From the NCBI GenBank assembly GCA_902777855.1, contig CACYVN010000009.1, forward strand, positions 1-64,000: a stretch of 64,000 nucleotides of DNA. The letters run 5' to 3'. How positions within the stretch are numbered: the stretch's first letter is position 1; every line of letters begins with the position of its first letter. Both the position numbers and the translations under genes were made by a program. Below are positions 20,782 through 29,505 of the stretch, piece by piece. The stretch comes from an uncultured bacterium (lineage in GTDB: Bacteria; Cyanobacteriota; Vampirovibrionia; Gastranaerophilales; Gastranaerophilaceae). Below the pieces are notes generated by a model, which was not told the DNA's origin, made no database searches, and saw only the letters and a list, made by a program, of their open reading frames with translations.

Positions 20782-22095
20782 TTATTCCTTAATCCCGACA
20801 GTTCTTGCTATTGCATATTTGTAACTTTGCGGTTCTTTTTCAAATTTTATATATACTTCTGCATTTGTGTTGCCGACATCAAGTTCAAAACCGTTTTCGT
20901 CATATATTCCAACGATTTTTGTAACAAATTGCTCTGTCGGAGTGATAATTTCCACTTCATCATTTGGTAAAATTTTATTTTTTATTTTTACGAAAAATAA
21001 ATAACTGTCATCCTGAACTTGTTTCAGGATCTCATTATTAGAAATTTTTGGAGATTCTGAAATAAATTCAGAATGACAAAAATTCCTTTCTTTTTCTTTC
21101 CCGTGAAATTCAAACAAGAAATCTGCACCGGCAAGTCCTTTTGACAGGTTATAACTGTATCCGCCGGAGCCGTTACCAAGAGCAAAGCCTGTTGTATAAC
21201 CCCTGTTGCCGACTTTTTTGAGTTCATAAAAATATTTTTCCATATCGGCGTTCGGGTTTTGGTAAAGTTCATCAATTGCCGCACGATAAGTTTTTGCAAC
21301 CGCAGAAACATAATAAAGGCTCTTTGTCCTGCCCTCAACCTTGAATGAATCAACTCCTGCATCTATCATCTCTTTTAAATGGTGAACAAGACATAAATCA
21401 TTCGGACTTAAAATGTGTGTGCCGTGTGCATCTTCATTGATTTCATAATATTCATTCGGTCTTGTTTCTTCAACAAGTTTGTAACTCCATCTGCAAGGCT
21501 GACAGCAATTCCCCTGATTAGAAATTCTCTCGCCTTTTGTAAAGTAATCGCTTAACAGACATCTGCCTGAATAAGATACGCATTGTGCCCCGTGAATAAA
21601 ACATTCCACTTCCATCTCGGGAACTTTGTTTTTGATTTCCGCAATATCATGAATTGAAAGCTCTCTTGCGAGAACAACTCTTGTCGCACCCATATCCTGC
21701 CAGAATTTTACACATTCATAATTCAAAATATTTGTCTGGGTACTTATGTGAAGCGGGGTATCAGGCATGTATTTTTTCAATAAATTCATTATCCCGAAAT
21801 CGCTGACCAAAATTGCATCAGGGTTTGCGTCTTTTATTATCTCAATACATTGTTCAAGATGTTTTATATCTTTATTAAAAGCAAAAATATTTAGTGTCAT
21901 ATAGGCTTTTTTGCCGTATTTATGCGCCAAATCTATTGCTGTTTTGAGGTTTTCAAAGGTAATGAGTTCACCCTTACGCATCGCTCTCAGGCTAAAATCT
22001 ACAACTCCGAGATAAACCGCATCCGCACCGTAATTTATTGCATAATCAAGTTTTTCGATATTGCCCGCAGGCAACAATAACTCCACTTTTCCCAT
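20782..22095 (-). CDS. peptidase U32 family protein with in-frame repeat insertion
   Basis: The 437-residue protein has U32 family signatures: ELLLPAGNIEKLDYAINYGADAVYLG at the start, the TIM-barrel segment PLHISTQTN, and the motif EVECFIHGAQCVSYSGRCLLSDY followed by NQGNCCQPCRW. The Cys cluster suggests an Fe-S site, as in relatives that hydroxylate rRNA or tRNA (RlhA, TrhP); the proteolytic role of the family is doubtful. Residues about 340-363 (CHSEFISESPKIS through ILKQVQDD) are encoded by a palindromic repeat inserted near the C-terminal beta domain. A promoter with a -10 six nt before ATG predicts a leaderless mRNA. Confidence 0.88.
   Translation of the reverse strand: MGKVELLLPAGNIEKLDYAINYGADAVYLGVVDFSLRAMRKGELITFENLKTAIDLAHKYGKKAYMTLNIFAFNKDIKHLEQCIEIIKDANPDAILVSDFGIMNLLKKYMPDTPLHISTQTNILNYECVKFWQDMGATRVVLARELSIHDIAEIKNKVPEMEVECFIHGAQCVSYSGRCLLSDYFTKGERISNQGNCCQPCRWSYKLVEETRPNEYYEINEDAHGTHILSPNDLCLVHHLKEMIDAGVDSFKVEGRTKSLYYVSAVAKTYRAAIDELYQNPNADMEKYFYELKKVGNRGYTTGFALGNGSGGYSYNLSKGLAGADFLFEFHGKEKERNFCHSEFISESPKISNNEILKQVQDDSYLFFVKIKNKILPNDEVEIITPTEQFVTKIVGIYDENGFELDVGNTNAEVYIKFEKEPQSYKYAIARTVGIKE
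21007..21077. repeat. family-3 palindromic repeat (GTCATCCTGAAC...) in frame in the U32 gene
   Basis: The ends GTCATCCTGAA (21007) and TTCAGAATGAC (to 21077) form imperfect terminal inverted repeats; two inner hairpins are CCTGAAC..GTTTCAGG and GATTCTGAA..TTCAGAAT. On the coding strand it reads CHSEFISES and EILKQVQDD, peptides seen in many bacterial proteins at such insertions. Other copies are 33426-33560 (expanded) and 60948-60975 (half). Confidence 0.85.
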
Positions 22096-22101
22096 GACTT
22101 A

Positions 22102-22130
22102 ATGATAATAAAAAATAACTAAATAATCAA
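22102..22130 (-). promoter_or_regulatory. promoter of the U32-yqeG operon, predicted leaderless
   Basis: On the minus strand TTGATT (22125-22130), 17 nt, TATCAT (22102-22107), then exactly 6 nt to the ATG at 22095. There is no Shine-Dalgarno sequence. Confidence 0.65.
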
Positions 22131-22203
22131 CCAAATAGGTGATGACCTTTTTTTCTAAAAATGGAAAATAGAAGTATAGATTTTAAGAAAGAGAGAATAA
22201 AAT

Positions 22204-22338
22204 ATGAGAACAATAACGAACGCAACTGCAACCATCAAAGAAATCTGGTCTTACCAGCATCCTGTTATGCACACTTGGTTTTTATTCAGTGCAATTTCTT
22301 TGGGTTGTATGTTTACGGTATTGTTTCTCGCATTTTAA
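22204..22338 (+). CDS. 44-residue membrane microprotein
   Basis: This short frame codes for a 44-residue protein with a polar N-terminus (MRTITNATATIKEIWSY), a His-x4-His pair (QHPVMHTW) and one hydrophobic helix (LFSAISLGCMFTVLFLAF). AGAGAG lies 8 nt upstream of the ATG and a terminator follows 31 nt after the stop, so it looks like a compact transcription unit. A different frame across the same bases looks less protein-like. No family is recognised. Confidence 0.5.
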   Translation: MRTITNATATIKEIWSYQHPVMHTWFLFSAISLGCMFTVLFLAF

Positions 22339-22369
22339 TTAATATAATTTTTCGCAACCCCCAAATTTA

Positions 22370-22397
22370 AAACAGTCTTCGTATGAGGACTGTTTTT
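22370..22397 (+). terminator. terminator of the microprotein gene
   Basis: The stem ACAGTC/GACTGT (22372-22377 with 22387-22392), extended by weak pairs, is followed by TTTTTG. Confidence 0.7.
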
Positions 22398-22422
22398 GTT
22401 CATAAAAAGGTACTATGACCTT

Positions 22423-22812
22423 TTAATTATAGTAAGTTACCCCGTTCATAGTATAGCTTTTTTGAGGTAATGAAACATTATAATTTCTGTCAAGCCTTGA
22501 TTGGGTTGGGATTGTTGCAGATTGAACAGGAGCAAGGAAATTGTAATTAGTCAGTGGGGTCGGCATATGAGCGTGTCTCGTTCTATAGCCGTATGGCATA
22601 GCAGGACGTGACGGCACAGACGGATGTGCCGGTCTGGCATAACGAGTGTAGCCGTATCTTTGTGAAGCTTCAGACATTGTCATTGGTTTGCCGTAACCTC
22701 TTGTTACTGACAGCGGAGTGCCGGCATTATTGTATCTGACATAAGTCGAAACTGCATTTGCATTTGTTATTGAAAAAAGAAAAATAACCAGTAAAAGTAA
22801 AAATTTTTTCAT
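22423..22812 (-). CDS. small secreted protein rich in Tyr, Arg and Pro
   Basis: This 129-residue protein has a signal peptide (cleavage after ANA, about residue 20). The mature part has low complexity, is basic and is rich in Tyr, Arg, Pro and Ser, with stretches such as RYGYTRYARPAHPS and YGYRTRHAHMP. It contains no Cys. The end reads KSYTMNGVTYYN. It is probably periplasmic or surface-exposed; no family is recognised. AAGGTGG supports the ATG at 22812. Confidence 0.65.
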   Translation of the reverse strand: MKKFLLLLVIFLFSITNANAVSTYVRYNNAGTPLSVTRGYGKPMTMSEASQRYGYTRYARPAHPSVPSRPAMPYGYRTRHAHMPTPLTNYNFLAPVQSATIPTQSRLDRNYNVSLPQKSYTMNGVTYYN

Positions 22813-22907
22813 AAATTTACCCACCTTCTGATTTGCCTGAATATAATAAATACCATAAACTTAGATTTTTTGCTACATTTATAGTAATATTTTTACAAAT
22901 TTTAACC

Positions 22908-23630
22908 TTAATTTAGTTTCAGAACTGCGCTGTGGCGAAGTGTAGTTCCGTGGTCCTTTCTGTATGAGAAGAAATATTCATTATTACAACATGTACAATA
23001 CGGGCAAATATCAATTTTTTCTATCCCGATGTCGGCTAACTGTTTTGCATTAATTCCCTTGAGATCAACATTAAATTTTCCCTCGCTCTTTGGGAGAGGG
23101 AAAGGGTGAGGGTTGTCCATTATTTTATTATAAACCTCCTCTCCCACCTCATAACATTTCCCGCATATCGCAGGGCCGATTAGAACACATATATTTTTTG
23201 GGTTTGATTTATACTCATTTATTAATTTTTGTGCGGTAATCTGTGCGATTTTTTGTGCCGTTCCACGCCATCCGGCATGACTAATTGCTCCGATATTTTG
23301 TTTTTCATCATAAAAAATTAATGGAGTGCAATCTGCAAAATTTAAGAAAATGGCAAAGTTATTTTTTGTCAAAATTAATCCGTCAGTATCGGGGTATTCA
23401 AATTTGTTTTCTATTGCTATATCTACATTTGCGCTATGAGTTTGAGTCGGAGATATGAGTTTTGTTTTCAAATAATTTTCGATAATTCCTAAATTATTTT
23501 TTACTTCTTTGTTATCATTTCCCCCTTTATCACAAATACAAATTTCTCTTGTTGTAAAAAATGCCTGTGCATTTTTTATCAAATCGGATTTTAAAATCTT
23601 TTTTCCGTCAATTTCGTCAAAGTAATACAT
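22908..23630 (-). CDS. pgeF: YfiH/PgeF-type laccase-domain protein with in-frame repeat insertion
   Basis: The 240-residue protein belongs to the YfiH/PgeF family, cytoplasmic copper- or zinc-dependent enzymes. PgeF removes misincorporated residues from peptidoglycan precursors, and homologues deaminate or phosphorylate adenosine. The three metal ligands lie in TQTHSANVDI, DCTPLIFYDEKQNIGAISHAGWRG and GPAICGKCYEVGEEV. Residues about 173-184 (PHPFPLPKSEG) come from a 33-bp palindromic repeat and look foreign. The ATG at 23630 is chosen because a TATAAT lies exactly 6 nt upstream; there is no Shine-Dalgarno sequence. Confidence 0.87.
   Translation of the reverse strand: MYYFDEIDGKKILKSDLIKNAQAFFTTREICICDKGGNDNKEVKNNLGIIENYLKTKLISPTQTHSANVDIAIENKFEYPDTDGLILTKNNFAIFLNFADCTPLIFYDEKQNIGAISHAGWRGTAQKIAQITAQKLINEYKSNPKNICVLIGPAICGKCYEVGEEVYNKIMDNPHPFPLPKSEGKFNVDLKGINAKQLADIGIEKIDICPYCTCCNNEYFFSYRKDHGTTLRHSAVLKLN
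23080..23112. repeat. short family-2 palindrome in frame in pgeF
   Basis: The 33-bp element begins CCCTCGCTCTTTGGGAGAGGG and ends GGGTGAGGG (23104-23112). It matches the left half of the element at 16829-16908 in reverse orientation, including the CCCTCTCCCAAAG hairpin. Its length adds exactly 11 codons. Confidence 0.8.
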
Positions 23631-23636
23631 AAGGAA

Positions 23637-23666
23637 ATTATAAGAGAATTTTCTTAAATTATTCAA
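23637..23666 (-). promoter_or_regulatory. promoter of pgeF, predicted leaderless
   Basis: On the minus strand TTGAAT (23661-23666), 18 nt, TATAAT (23637-23642), then 6 nt to the ATG at 23630. Confidence 0.6.
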
Positions 23667-23713
23667 ATGTAACATAATGTAAACTTGGGTTTAAAATGGT
23701 GCGAGTTTAGTTT

Positions 23714-23738
23714 GTAGGCAGGGGTGCCAACCCCGACA
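23714..23738 (+). repeat. GTAG-headed REP hairpin
   Basis: GTAG is followed by GGCAGGGGTGCCAACCCC, an imperfect palindrome of the same layout as 4270-4293 and 29463-29486. Confidence 0.65.
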
Positions 23739-23798
23739 CTGTAATTTTGAGGGATAGTTATCCCGCCAAAATTTTGGGCAATGACTTCCAACAGTTAT

Positions 23799-23870
23799 GT
23801 AGGATGGGCAAAGCGAAAGCGTGCCCATTTTTATTATATTTATGGGCACATTACATTTTGCCCACACTAC
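23799..23870. repeat. inverted GTAG-REP doublet
   Basis: It is almost the same sequence as 16407-16478, with GTAGGATGGGC at the left and CCCACACTAC at the right, separated by an AT-rich linker. Confidence 0.8.
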
Positions 23871-24101
23871 AACTTTATTTTGTAAAGAGCAAATTTTTGC
23901 ACCAAATCTTGAAACATTTTGCTATTAAAGGGTTTTGACAATTTACCCAAAATCCTTTAATAGTGCAACCTTTACTATATTTGCAAAATGGGACTTGACA
24001 GCCAAACTCAATGATAGTGAAACTTTCAGCCCTGTAAAAATTTATTGTAAATTTTTATTACGAAATTTGATGTATTTATTGTATTTTTTACGCTAAATTT
24101 C

Positions 24102-24129
24102 TTGACTATTAATATTTATGTAATACGAT
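24102..24129 (+). promoter_or_regulatory. promoter of rpoB-rpoC1-rpoC2
   Basis: TTGACT (24102-24107) and TACGAT (24124-24129) are separated by 16 nt. A transcript starting near 24136 would have a leader of about 190 nt. Confidence 0.6.
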
Positions 24130-24137
24130 TAGAGAAC

Positions 24138-24232
24138 ATGCAAAATGTAAAGTAAGGCGAGCTATGCCTGTACGAACGAAAGTTTGATTACAAGCGGATT
24201 TTACCAACTTTACATGCCCATGAAAATTGCAT
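24138..24232 (+). promoter_or_regulatory. structured rpoB leader RNA candidate
   Basis: The arms ATGTAAAGT (24145-24153) and ACTTTACAT (24207-24215) pair over 9 bp, and outer ATGCA/TGCAT (24138-24142 with 24228-24232) can extend the stem across an internal loop. The intervening part contains CGAACGAAAGT and AAGCGGATTTT, similar to sequence at 8540-8565. This could be a regulatory leader or a decayed repeat. It matches no leader family known to me. Confidence 0.4.
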
Positions 24233-24323
24233 TATTTGTTCATTATGAGCAGAGGGTTAACAGCCATAAGTTAGAAAAAATTTTTTAGTAGTACGTACAC
24301 CATTTATTTTATGAGGTGATTTA

Positions 24324-27300
24324 ATGTCTGAGACAAAATACGAAAAAAGGGTAACGCCGATGGGTATCCCGCATACTCGTTTGGACGATTTACCGGATCT
24401 TATTGAAGTGCAGAAAAAATCCTTTGAATGGTTTTTAACTGAAGGTTTGAAAGAGGAATTGCTTGCTTTCTCTCCTATCAAAGACTATACGGGAAGATTA
24501 GAATTGCACTTTTTGCCGAATTATACTTTTGACAATGCAAAGTATACAATAGAGGAGGCAAGAATTCATGATGCTACTTATGCAAAACAATTAAGAGTCA
24601 TGATCAGATTAGTTAACCGTGACAGCGGTGAAATTAAAGAACAGGAAGTTTACATCGGTGATATTCCGACAATGACTGACAAAGGTACATTCATTGTAAA
24701 CGGTGCGGAACGTGTAATCGTTTCACAAATCGTTCGTTCTCCTGGTGTTTATTTTGACAAAACCATTTCTCCAAACGGAAAACGTTTGTACAATGCTACA
24801 ATGATTCCGAACAGAGGTGCATGGGTTAAATTTGAAACTGATGCTAATGACATCATTCACGTTAAAATCGATAAAAACAGAAAGATTTTGGCAACAACTT
24901 TATTAAAAGCAATGGGTATTACCGTTGCGGAAATGGAATCTAAGTTCACTCATTTTGATTTCTTAAAGAAAACTTTGGATAAAGACAGTGCTGAAACTAC
25001 AGATGATGCTTTAATTGATTTGTACAAAAAATTAAGACCGGGAGATCCTGCATCTCCGCAGGGCGGACGTCAGATTTTGGAATCGAGATTCTTTGATGCC
25101 AAGAAATATGATATTGGTCGTGTAGGTCGTTATAAATTAAACAAGAAATTAAACTTAAATATTCCAAAGAACCAGAGAACATTAACTGTTGAGGATATCG
25201 TTTCGACAATCGAATACTTAATCAACTTAACTTATGATGAAGGAACGTTAGACGATATCGACCATTTGGGTAACAGAAGAATCCGTTCGGTTGGTGAATT
25301 ATTACAAAACCAATTCAGAGTCGGTCTTTCAAGAATTGAAAGAATCGTTAAAGAAAGAATGACTTTGCAGGATTCTGAAACACTTACTCCGTTGAACTTG
25401 TTGAACACCAAACCTTTGGTGGCTTCATTAAAAGAATTTTTCGGCAGTTCGCAGTTATCCCAATTCATGGACCAAACTAACCCGCTTGCAGAATTAACTC
25501 ACAAAAGACGTATTTCAGCATTAGGGCCGGGCGGTTTGCAAAGAGAAAGAGCAGGATTCCCTGTTCGTGATATTCACCCTTCTCACTACGGACGTATTTG
25601 TCCTATTGAAACTCCGGAAGGTCCGAATGCAGGTTTGATTGGTTCGTTGGCTACTCACGCAAGGGTTAACGATTATGGTTTCATTGAATCTCCGTTCTTT
25701 GTCGTAAAAGACGGTGTTGTAACTGATGAAGTTGTTTATATGACAGCCGATGCCGATGAAAACTATCGTTGCGCTCCTGCTGATGTTAAACTGAATAAAG
25801 ACAGAACATTCAAAGAAGACATTGTTCCTGTAAGATACCGTTCAGAGTTCGTTATGGAACCGGCATCAAAGGTTGACTATGTCGGTGTTTGTCCTATTCA
25901 GATTATTTCAGTTGCGACCTCAATGATTCCGTTTATTGAACACGACGATGCTAACCGTGCTTTGATGGGTTCTAACATGCAACGTCAGGCGGTACCGCTT
26001 TTGATTACTCAAAGACCAAGAGTAGGTACAGGGCTTGAATCAAGAGTTGCAAAAGACTCCGGTATGGTTGTAGTCGCTGATGTTGACGGTACGGTTGAAA
26101 GAGTTGTAGGTGAAGAAATCGTTATCAGAGATCAACACGGAAAATCTCATATATATACATTAATGAAATATGTAAGAAGTAACCAGGATACTTGTATAAA
26201 CCAAAGACCTATCGTTCATGAAGGAGATAAAGTTAAAGCAGGCGATGTAATCGCAGATGGCGCATCAACTTGTGGCGGAGAACTTTCATTAGGTAAAAAC
26301 ATTCTCGTTGCCTATATGCCTTGGGAAGGTTACAACTATGAAGATGCTATCTTGCTTTCTGAAAGATGCGTTCACGATGACATCTTTACTTCATTACACA
26401 TTGAAAAATTAGAAATTGAAGCACGTCAGACAAAACTCGGACCTGAAGAAATTACCCGTGAAATTCCGAATGTATCTGAAGATGCACTTCGTCATTTGGA
26501 TGAAAGAGGTATTGTTCGTATCGGTGCGAGAGTTTATCCTGACGATATTCTTGTTGGTAAAGTTACTCCTAAGGGTGAATCAGAGCATCCGCCTGAAGAA
26601 AAACTTTTGAGAGCAATCTTTGCCGAAAAAGCAAGAGATGTAAAAGATAACTCATTAAGAGTTCCTCACGGCGGCGGAGGCAGAGTCCTCGACGTCAAAG
26701 TATTTGACAGAGAAAAGGGCGATGAATTACCGCCGGGTGCTAATACGGTAATCAGAGTTTATATTGCACAAAAACGTAAGGTTTCTGTCGGTGATAAACT
26801 TTCAGGGCGTCATGGGAACAAAGGTATTGTATCCCGTATATTACCGAAAGAAGATATGCCGTTCTTACCAGACGGAACTCCTGTAGATATCGTTTTGAAT
26901 CCTCTTGGTGTACCATCTCGTATGAATGTTGGTCAAACTTATGAATTGTTGTTAGGTTTGGCTGCGTACTTGACAGGTAAACACTACGAGGCTCCCGCAT
27001 TTGATGAAATGTACGGAGAAAATGAATCAGAAATAGTTACAAAAGGTGAATTATTAGAAGGTATAAAAAAATCCGGTGCAACTTGGGTTGGCGAAGACGG
27101 TAAGGTTACACTTATCGATGGTAGAACGGGTGAACCGTTTGACAGACCTGTTGCAGTCGGTTTGACATACTTCCTGAAATTAGTTCACCTGGTCGATGAT
27201 AAAATTCACGCAAGAAGTACCGGTCCTTATTCACTCGTTACTCAACAACCGCTCGGTGGTAAAGCACAATTCGGCGGACAAAGATTCGGTGAAATGGAAG

Positions 27301-27641
27301 TTTGGGCATTGGAAGCTTACGGTGCAGCTTATACTCTGCAGGAAATGTTAACGATTAAATCAGACGATGTTAACGGAAGAAACAGAGCATATGAAGCAAT
27401 AGTTAAGGGAGACAATATCCCAAGACCTGGTATTCCTGAATCCTTTAAGGTACTTGTAAGAGAATTGCAAAGTATTGGTTTGGATATCACAGTATCCAAA
27501 AAGGACGGAACTGAAGTAGATTTAATGACCGATATGGACGACTTAAGAAAAGCTGCTCCAAAAAGGACATTATCAGATGTGGATTCTGAATTGTTAAACA
27601 TCAATTTCTTTGAATCAACATCAAGTTTCGGAGAACTGTAA
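24324..27641 (+). CDS. rpoB: RNA polymerase beta subunit
   Basis: RpoB forms one pincer of RNA polymerase and part of the active site. The 1105-residue length fits cyanobacterial and Melainabacterial RpoB. The rifampicin pocket is of sensitive type: [20 protein letters not shown] (about 374-393) with the key Asp, His and Ser present. [13 protein letters not shown] and the C-terminal [24 protein letters not shown] are conserved. GAGGTG precedes the ATG. It heads a three-gene operon with rpoC1 and rpoC2, but rplJ-rplL are not upstream. Confidence 0.98.
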   Translation: MSETKYEKRVTPMGIPHTRLDDLPDLIEVQKKSFEWFLTEGLKEELLAFSPIKDYTGRLELHFLPNYTFDNAKYTIEEARIHDATYAKQLRVMIRLVNRDSGEIKEQEVYIGDIPTMTDKGTFIVNGAERVIVSQIVRSPGVYFDKTISPNGKRLYNATMIPNRGAWVKFETDANDIIHVKIDKNRKILATTLLKAMGITVAEMESKFTHFDFLKKTLDKDSAETTDDALIDLYKKLRPGDPASPQGGRQILESRFFDAKKYDIGRVGRYKLNKKLNLNIPKNQRTLTVEDIVSTIEYLINLTYDEGTLDDIDHLGNRRIRSVGELLQNQFRVGLSRIERIVKERMTLQDSETLTPLNLLNTKPLVASLKEFFGSSQLSQFMDQTNPLAELTHKRRISALGPGGLQRERAGFPVRDIHPSHYGRICPIETPEGPNAGLIGSLATHARVNDYGFIESPFFVVKDGVVTDEVVYMTADADENYRCAPADVKLNKDRTFKEDIVPVRYRSEFVMEPASKVDYVGVCPIQIISVATSMIPFIEHDDANRALMGSNMQRQAVPLLITQRPRVGTGLESRVAKDSGMVVVADVDGTVERVVGEEIVIRDQHGKSHIYTLMKYVRSNQDTCINQRPIVHEGDKVKAGDVIADGASTCGGELSLGKNILVAYMPWEGYNYEDAILLSERCVHDDIFTSLHIEKLEIEARQTKLGPEEITREIPNVSEDALRHLDERGIVRIGARVYPDDILVGKVTPKGESEHPPEEKLLRAIFAEKARDVKDNSLRVPHGGGGRVLDVKVFDREKGDELPPGANTVIRVYIAQKRKVSVGDKLSGRHGNKGIVSRILPKEDMPFLPDGTPVDIVLNPLGVPSRMNVGQTYELLLGLAAYLTGKHYEAPAFDEMYGENESEIVTKGELLEGIKKSGATWVGEDGKVTLIDGRTGEPFDRPVAVGLTYFLKLVHLVDDKIHARSTGPYSLVTQQPLGGKAQFGGQRFGEMEVWALEAYGAAYTLQEMLTIKSDDVNGRNRAYEAIVKGDNIPRPGIPESFKVLVRELQSIGLDITVSKKDGTEVDLMTDMDDLRKAAPKRTLSDVDSELLNINFFESTSSFGEL

Positions 27642-27644
27642 AGA

Positions 27645-27691
27645 CGTGAATAGTGAATCGTGAATTTAATTCATGACTCACATATTTCACG
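27645..27691. repeat. imperfect palindrome between rpoB and rpoC1
   Basis: CGTGAATAGTGAATCGTGAAT (27645 onward) pairs imperfectly with ATTCATGACTCACATATTTCACG (to 27691). It occupies most of the 73-bp gap and ends shortly before the rpoC1 ribosome binding site GGAG. Confidence 0.7.
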
Positions 27692-27714
27692 ATAAGAAAA
27701 GGAGAAAATGACAA

Positions 27715-29421
27715 ATGTCAACAAGCATAGATTATTTTGACTATATACGAATCAGTATTGCTTCTCCGGAAAGAATACTTCAATGGTCACACGGCGAAGT
27801 TGAAAAACCGGAAACAATTAACTATCGTACATTAAAACCGGAAAGAGACGGTTTGTTCTGCGAAAGAATCTTTGGACCGACAAAGGACTGGGAATGCTAT
27901 TGCGGAAAGTATAAAAGAGTAAGACACAAAGGTATTATCTGCGAACGCTGCGGTGTTGAAGTTACCGATTCAAAAGTAAGACGTCACAGAATGGGACACA
28001 TTAAACTTGCTGCTCCTGTTTCTCACATCTGGTTTTTGAAAGGTATTCCTTCATACTTAGGTTTGCTTTTGGATATGACCTTAAAAAATCTTGAACAGGT
28101 TATCTATTTCAACAGTTATGTTGTTTTAGACGGTGGCGATTCAGATTTCAAAAAGCTTCAGCTGTTATCGGAAGAAGAATACGAAGATTATATGGCTGAA
28201 AATGAAGAATCCACATTGAAAGTAGGTATCGGTGCAGAGGCTATTCAACAGTTATTGGGTGAAATTGATATCAATACACTTGCTGAAGAAATCAGAACCG
28301 AACTTGAAGGTAGTGTATCTGTTCAGAAAAAATCTAAATTAATTAAGAGATTAAGATTGTTAGATAACTTAATTCAATCAGGTACAAATCCGACCTGGAT
28401 GATTATGGATGTAATTCCAGTTACTCCTCCGGATTTAAGACCGATGGTACAATTAGACGGTGGTCGTTTTGCGACATCAGATTTAAACGATTTGTACAGA
28501 CGTGTAATAAACAGAAATAATCGTTTAAAAAGATTGCTTGAAATGGGTGCACCTGAAATTATCGTAAGAAACGAAAAACGTATGCTTCAGGAAGCTGTTG
28601 ATGCTTTGATTGATAACGGCAGAAGAGGCAGAACGGTTGTAGGACCAAACAACAGAGCGTTGAAATCTTTATCTAATATCATTGAAGGTAAACAAGGTCG
28701 TTTCCGTCAAAACTTGTTAGGTAAACGTGTTGACTACTCGGGTCGTTCGGTTATCGTTGTAGGTCCGTCATTACGCTTGAATCAATGCGGTTTGCCGAAA
28801 GAAATGGCAATCGAATTATTCAAACCGTTTGTTATTAATAAATTAATAGAAAGAGGATACGTTCAGAATATAAAATCTGCGAAGAAGAAGATTGAACGTT
28901 CTGATCCTGTCATCTGGGATATCTTGGAAGAAGTTATTGACGGACATCCGGTATTACTGAACCGTGCTCCAACGCTTCACAGATTAGGTATTCAGGCATT
29001 TGAACCAAAACTTGTAGAAGGTCGTGCTATTCAGCTTCATCCGTTAGCTTGTACAGCATTCAACGCTGACTTCGACGGTGACCAAATGGCTGTCCATGTT
29101 CCTTTGTCAATCGAGGCTCAGGCAGAAGCAAGAATGTTGATGTTAGCAACAAACAATCTGCTTGCACCTGCAAATGGTAAACCTATCGTATCTCCTTCAC
29201 AGGATATGGTCCTGGGTATGTATTACTTAACGACTATGAAAGATCCTAATCAGGAAGTACAGGGTTACTTCTACAGTTTTGAAGATGCAATTTCGGCATT
29301 CGAAGTTAAGGTAATTAAACTTCATGATAAGATTGTTGTTCGTGACAGAAAAGGCGAAAGAATTGAAACAACAGTCGGAAGAATTATCTTTAACGAAGAA
29401 ATAAGAAAAGCGCTTGTATAA
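27715..29421 (+). CDS. rpoC1: RNA polymerase subunit gamma (RpoC1)
   Basis: RpoC1 is the N-terminal part of the beta-prime subunit, a separate protein in Cyanobacteria and plastids. The 568-residue protein has the zinc ribbon [20 protein letters not shown] (about 61-80) and the catalytic magnesium motif NADFDGDQ (about 450-457) with [14 protein letters not shown] just before. It is somewhat shorter than usual cyanobacterial RpoC1 (about 620). AAGGAG lies upstream of the start, inside a gap holding a palindrome. It ends with a clean stop, and two REP hairpins separate it from rpoC2, so the split is not a sequencing error. Confidence 0.97.
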   Translation: MSTSIDYFDYIRISIASPERILQWSHGEVEKPETINYRTLKPERDGLFCERIFGPTKDWECYCGKYKRVRHKGIICERCGVEVTDSKVRRHRMGHIKLAAPVSHIWFLKGIPSYLGLLLDMTLKNLEQVIYFNSYVVLDGGDSDFKKLQLLSEEEYEDYMAENEESTLKVGIGAEAIQQLLGEIDINTLAEEIRTELEGSVSVQKKSKLIKRLRLLDNLIQSGTNPTWMIMDVIPVTPPDLRPMVQLDGGRFATSDLNDLYRRVINRNNRLKRLLEMGAPEIIVRNEKRMLQEAVDALIDNGRRGRTVVGPNNRALKSLSNIIEGKQGRFRQNLLGKRVDYSGRSVIVVGPSLRLNQCGLPKEMAIELFKPFVINKLIERGYVQNIKSAKKKIERSDPVIWDILEEVIDGHPVLLNRAPTLHRLGIQAFEPKLVEGRAIQLHPLACTAFNADFDGDQMAVHVPLSIEAQAEARMLMLATNNLLAPANGKPIVSPSQDMVLGMYYLTTMKDPNQEVQGYFYSFEDAISAFEVKVIKLHDKIVVRDRKGERIETTVGRIIFNEEIRKALV

Positions 29422-29424
29422 TTT

Positions 29425-29448
29425 GTAGACCGGCATAGCAATGCCGGC
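29425..29448 (+). repeat. GTAG-REP between rpoC1 and rpoC2 (first)
   Basis: GTAGA is followed by CCGGCAT-AGCA-ATGCCGG, a 7-bp perfect stem. Confidence 0.75.
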
Positions 29449-29462
29449 AGGAAATAAATGTA

Positions 29463-29486
29463 GTAGGGCGGGGTACCTACCCCGCC
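29463..29486 (+). repeat. GTAG-REP between rpoC1 and rpoC2 (second)
   Basis: GTAG is followed by GGCGGGGTA-CC-TACCCCGCC, a 9-bp perfect stem, 14 nt after the first REP. Together they fill the 84-bp gap up to the rpoC2 ribosome binding site. Confidence 0.75.
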
Positions 29487-29505
29487 GAAATAAAAGGAAA
29501 AACAA

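Larger units (their letters stand above)
23667..24101. other. repeat-filled intergenic region before rpoB
   Basis: No gene is seen in this stretch. It contains a GTAG-REP (23714-23738), an inverted REP doublet (23799-23870), an inverted repeat around CTATTAAAGG/CCTTTAATAG (23922-23963) and an AT-rich palindrome TAAAAATTTA/TAAATTTTTA (24034-24057). The usual upstream neighbours of rpoB, rplJ and rplL, are absent. Confidence 0.6.

Noticed and set aside
22161-22370. 69-codon frame over the microprotein region
   Set aside because: Its translation is Asn/Cys/Ile-rich and unlike a protein, and the 44-codon frame in the other phase has the better start signal and a membrane helix.
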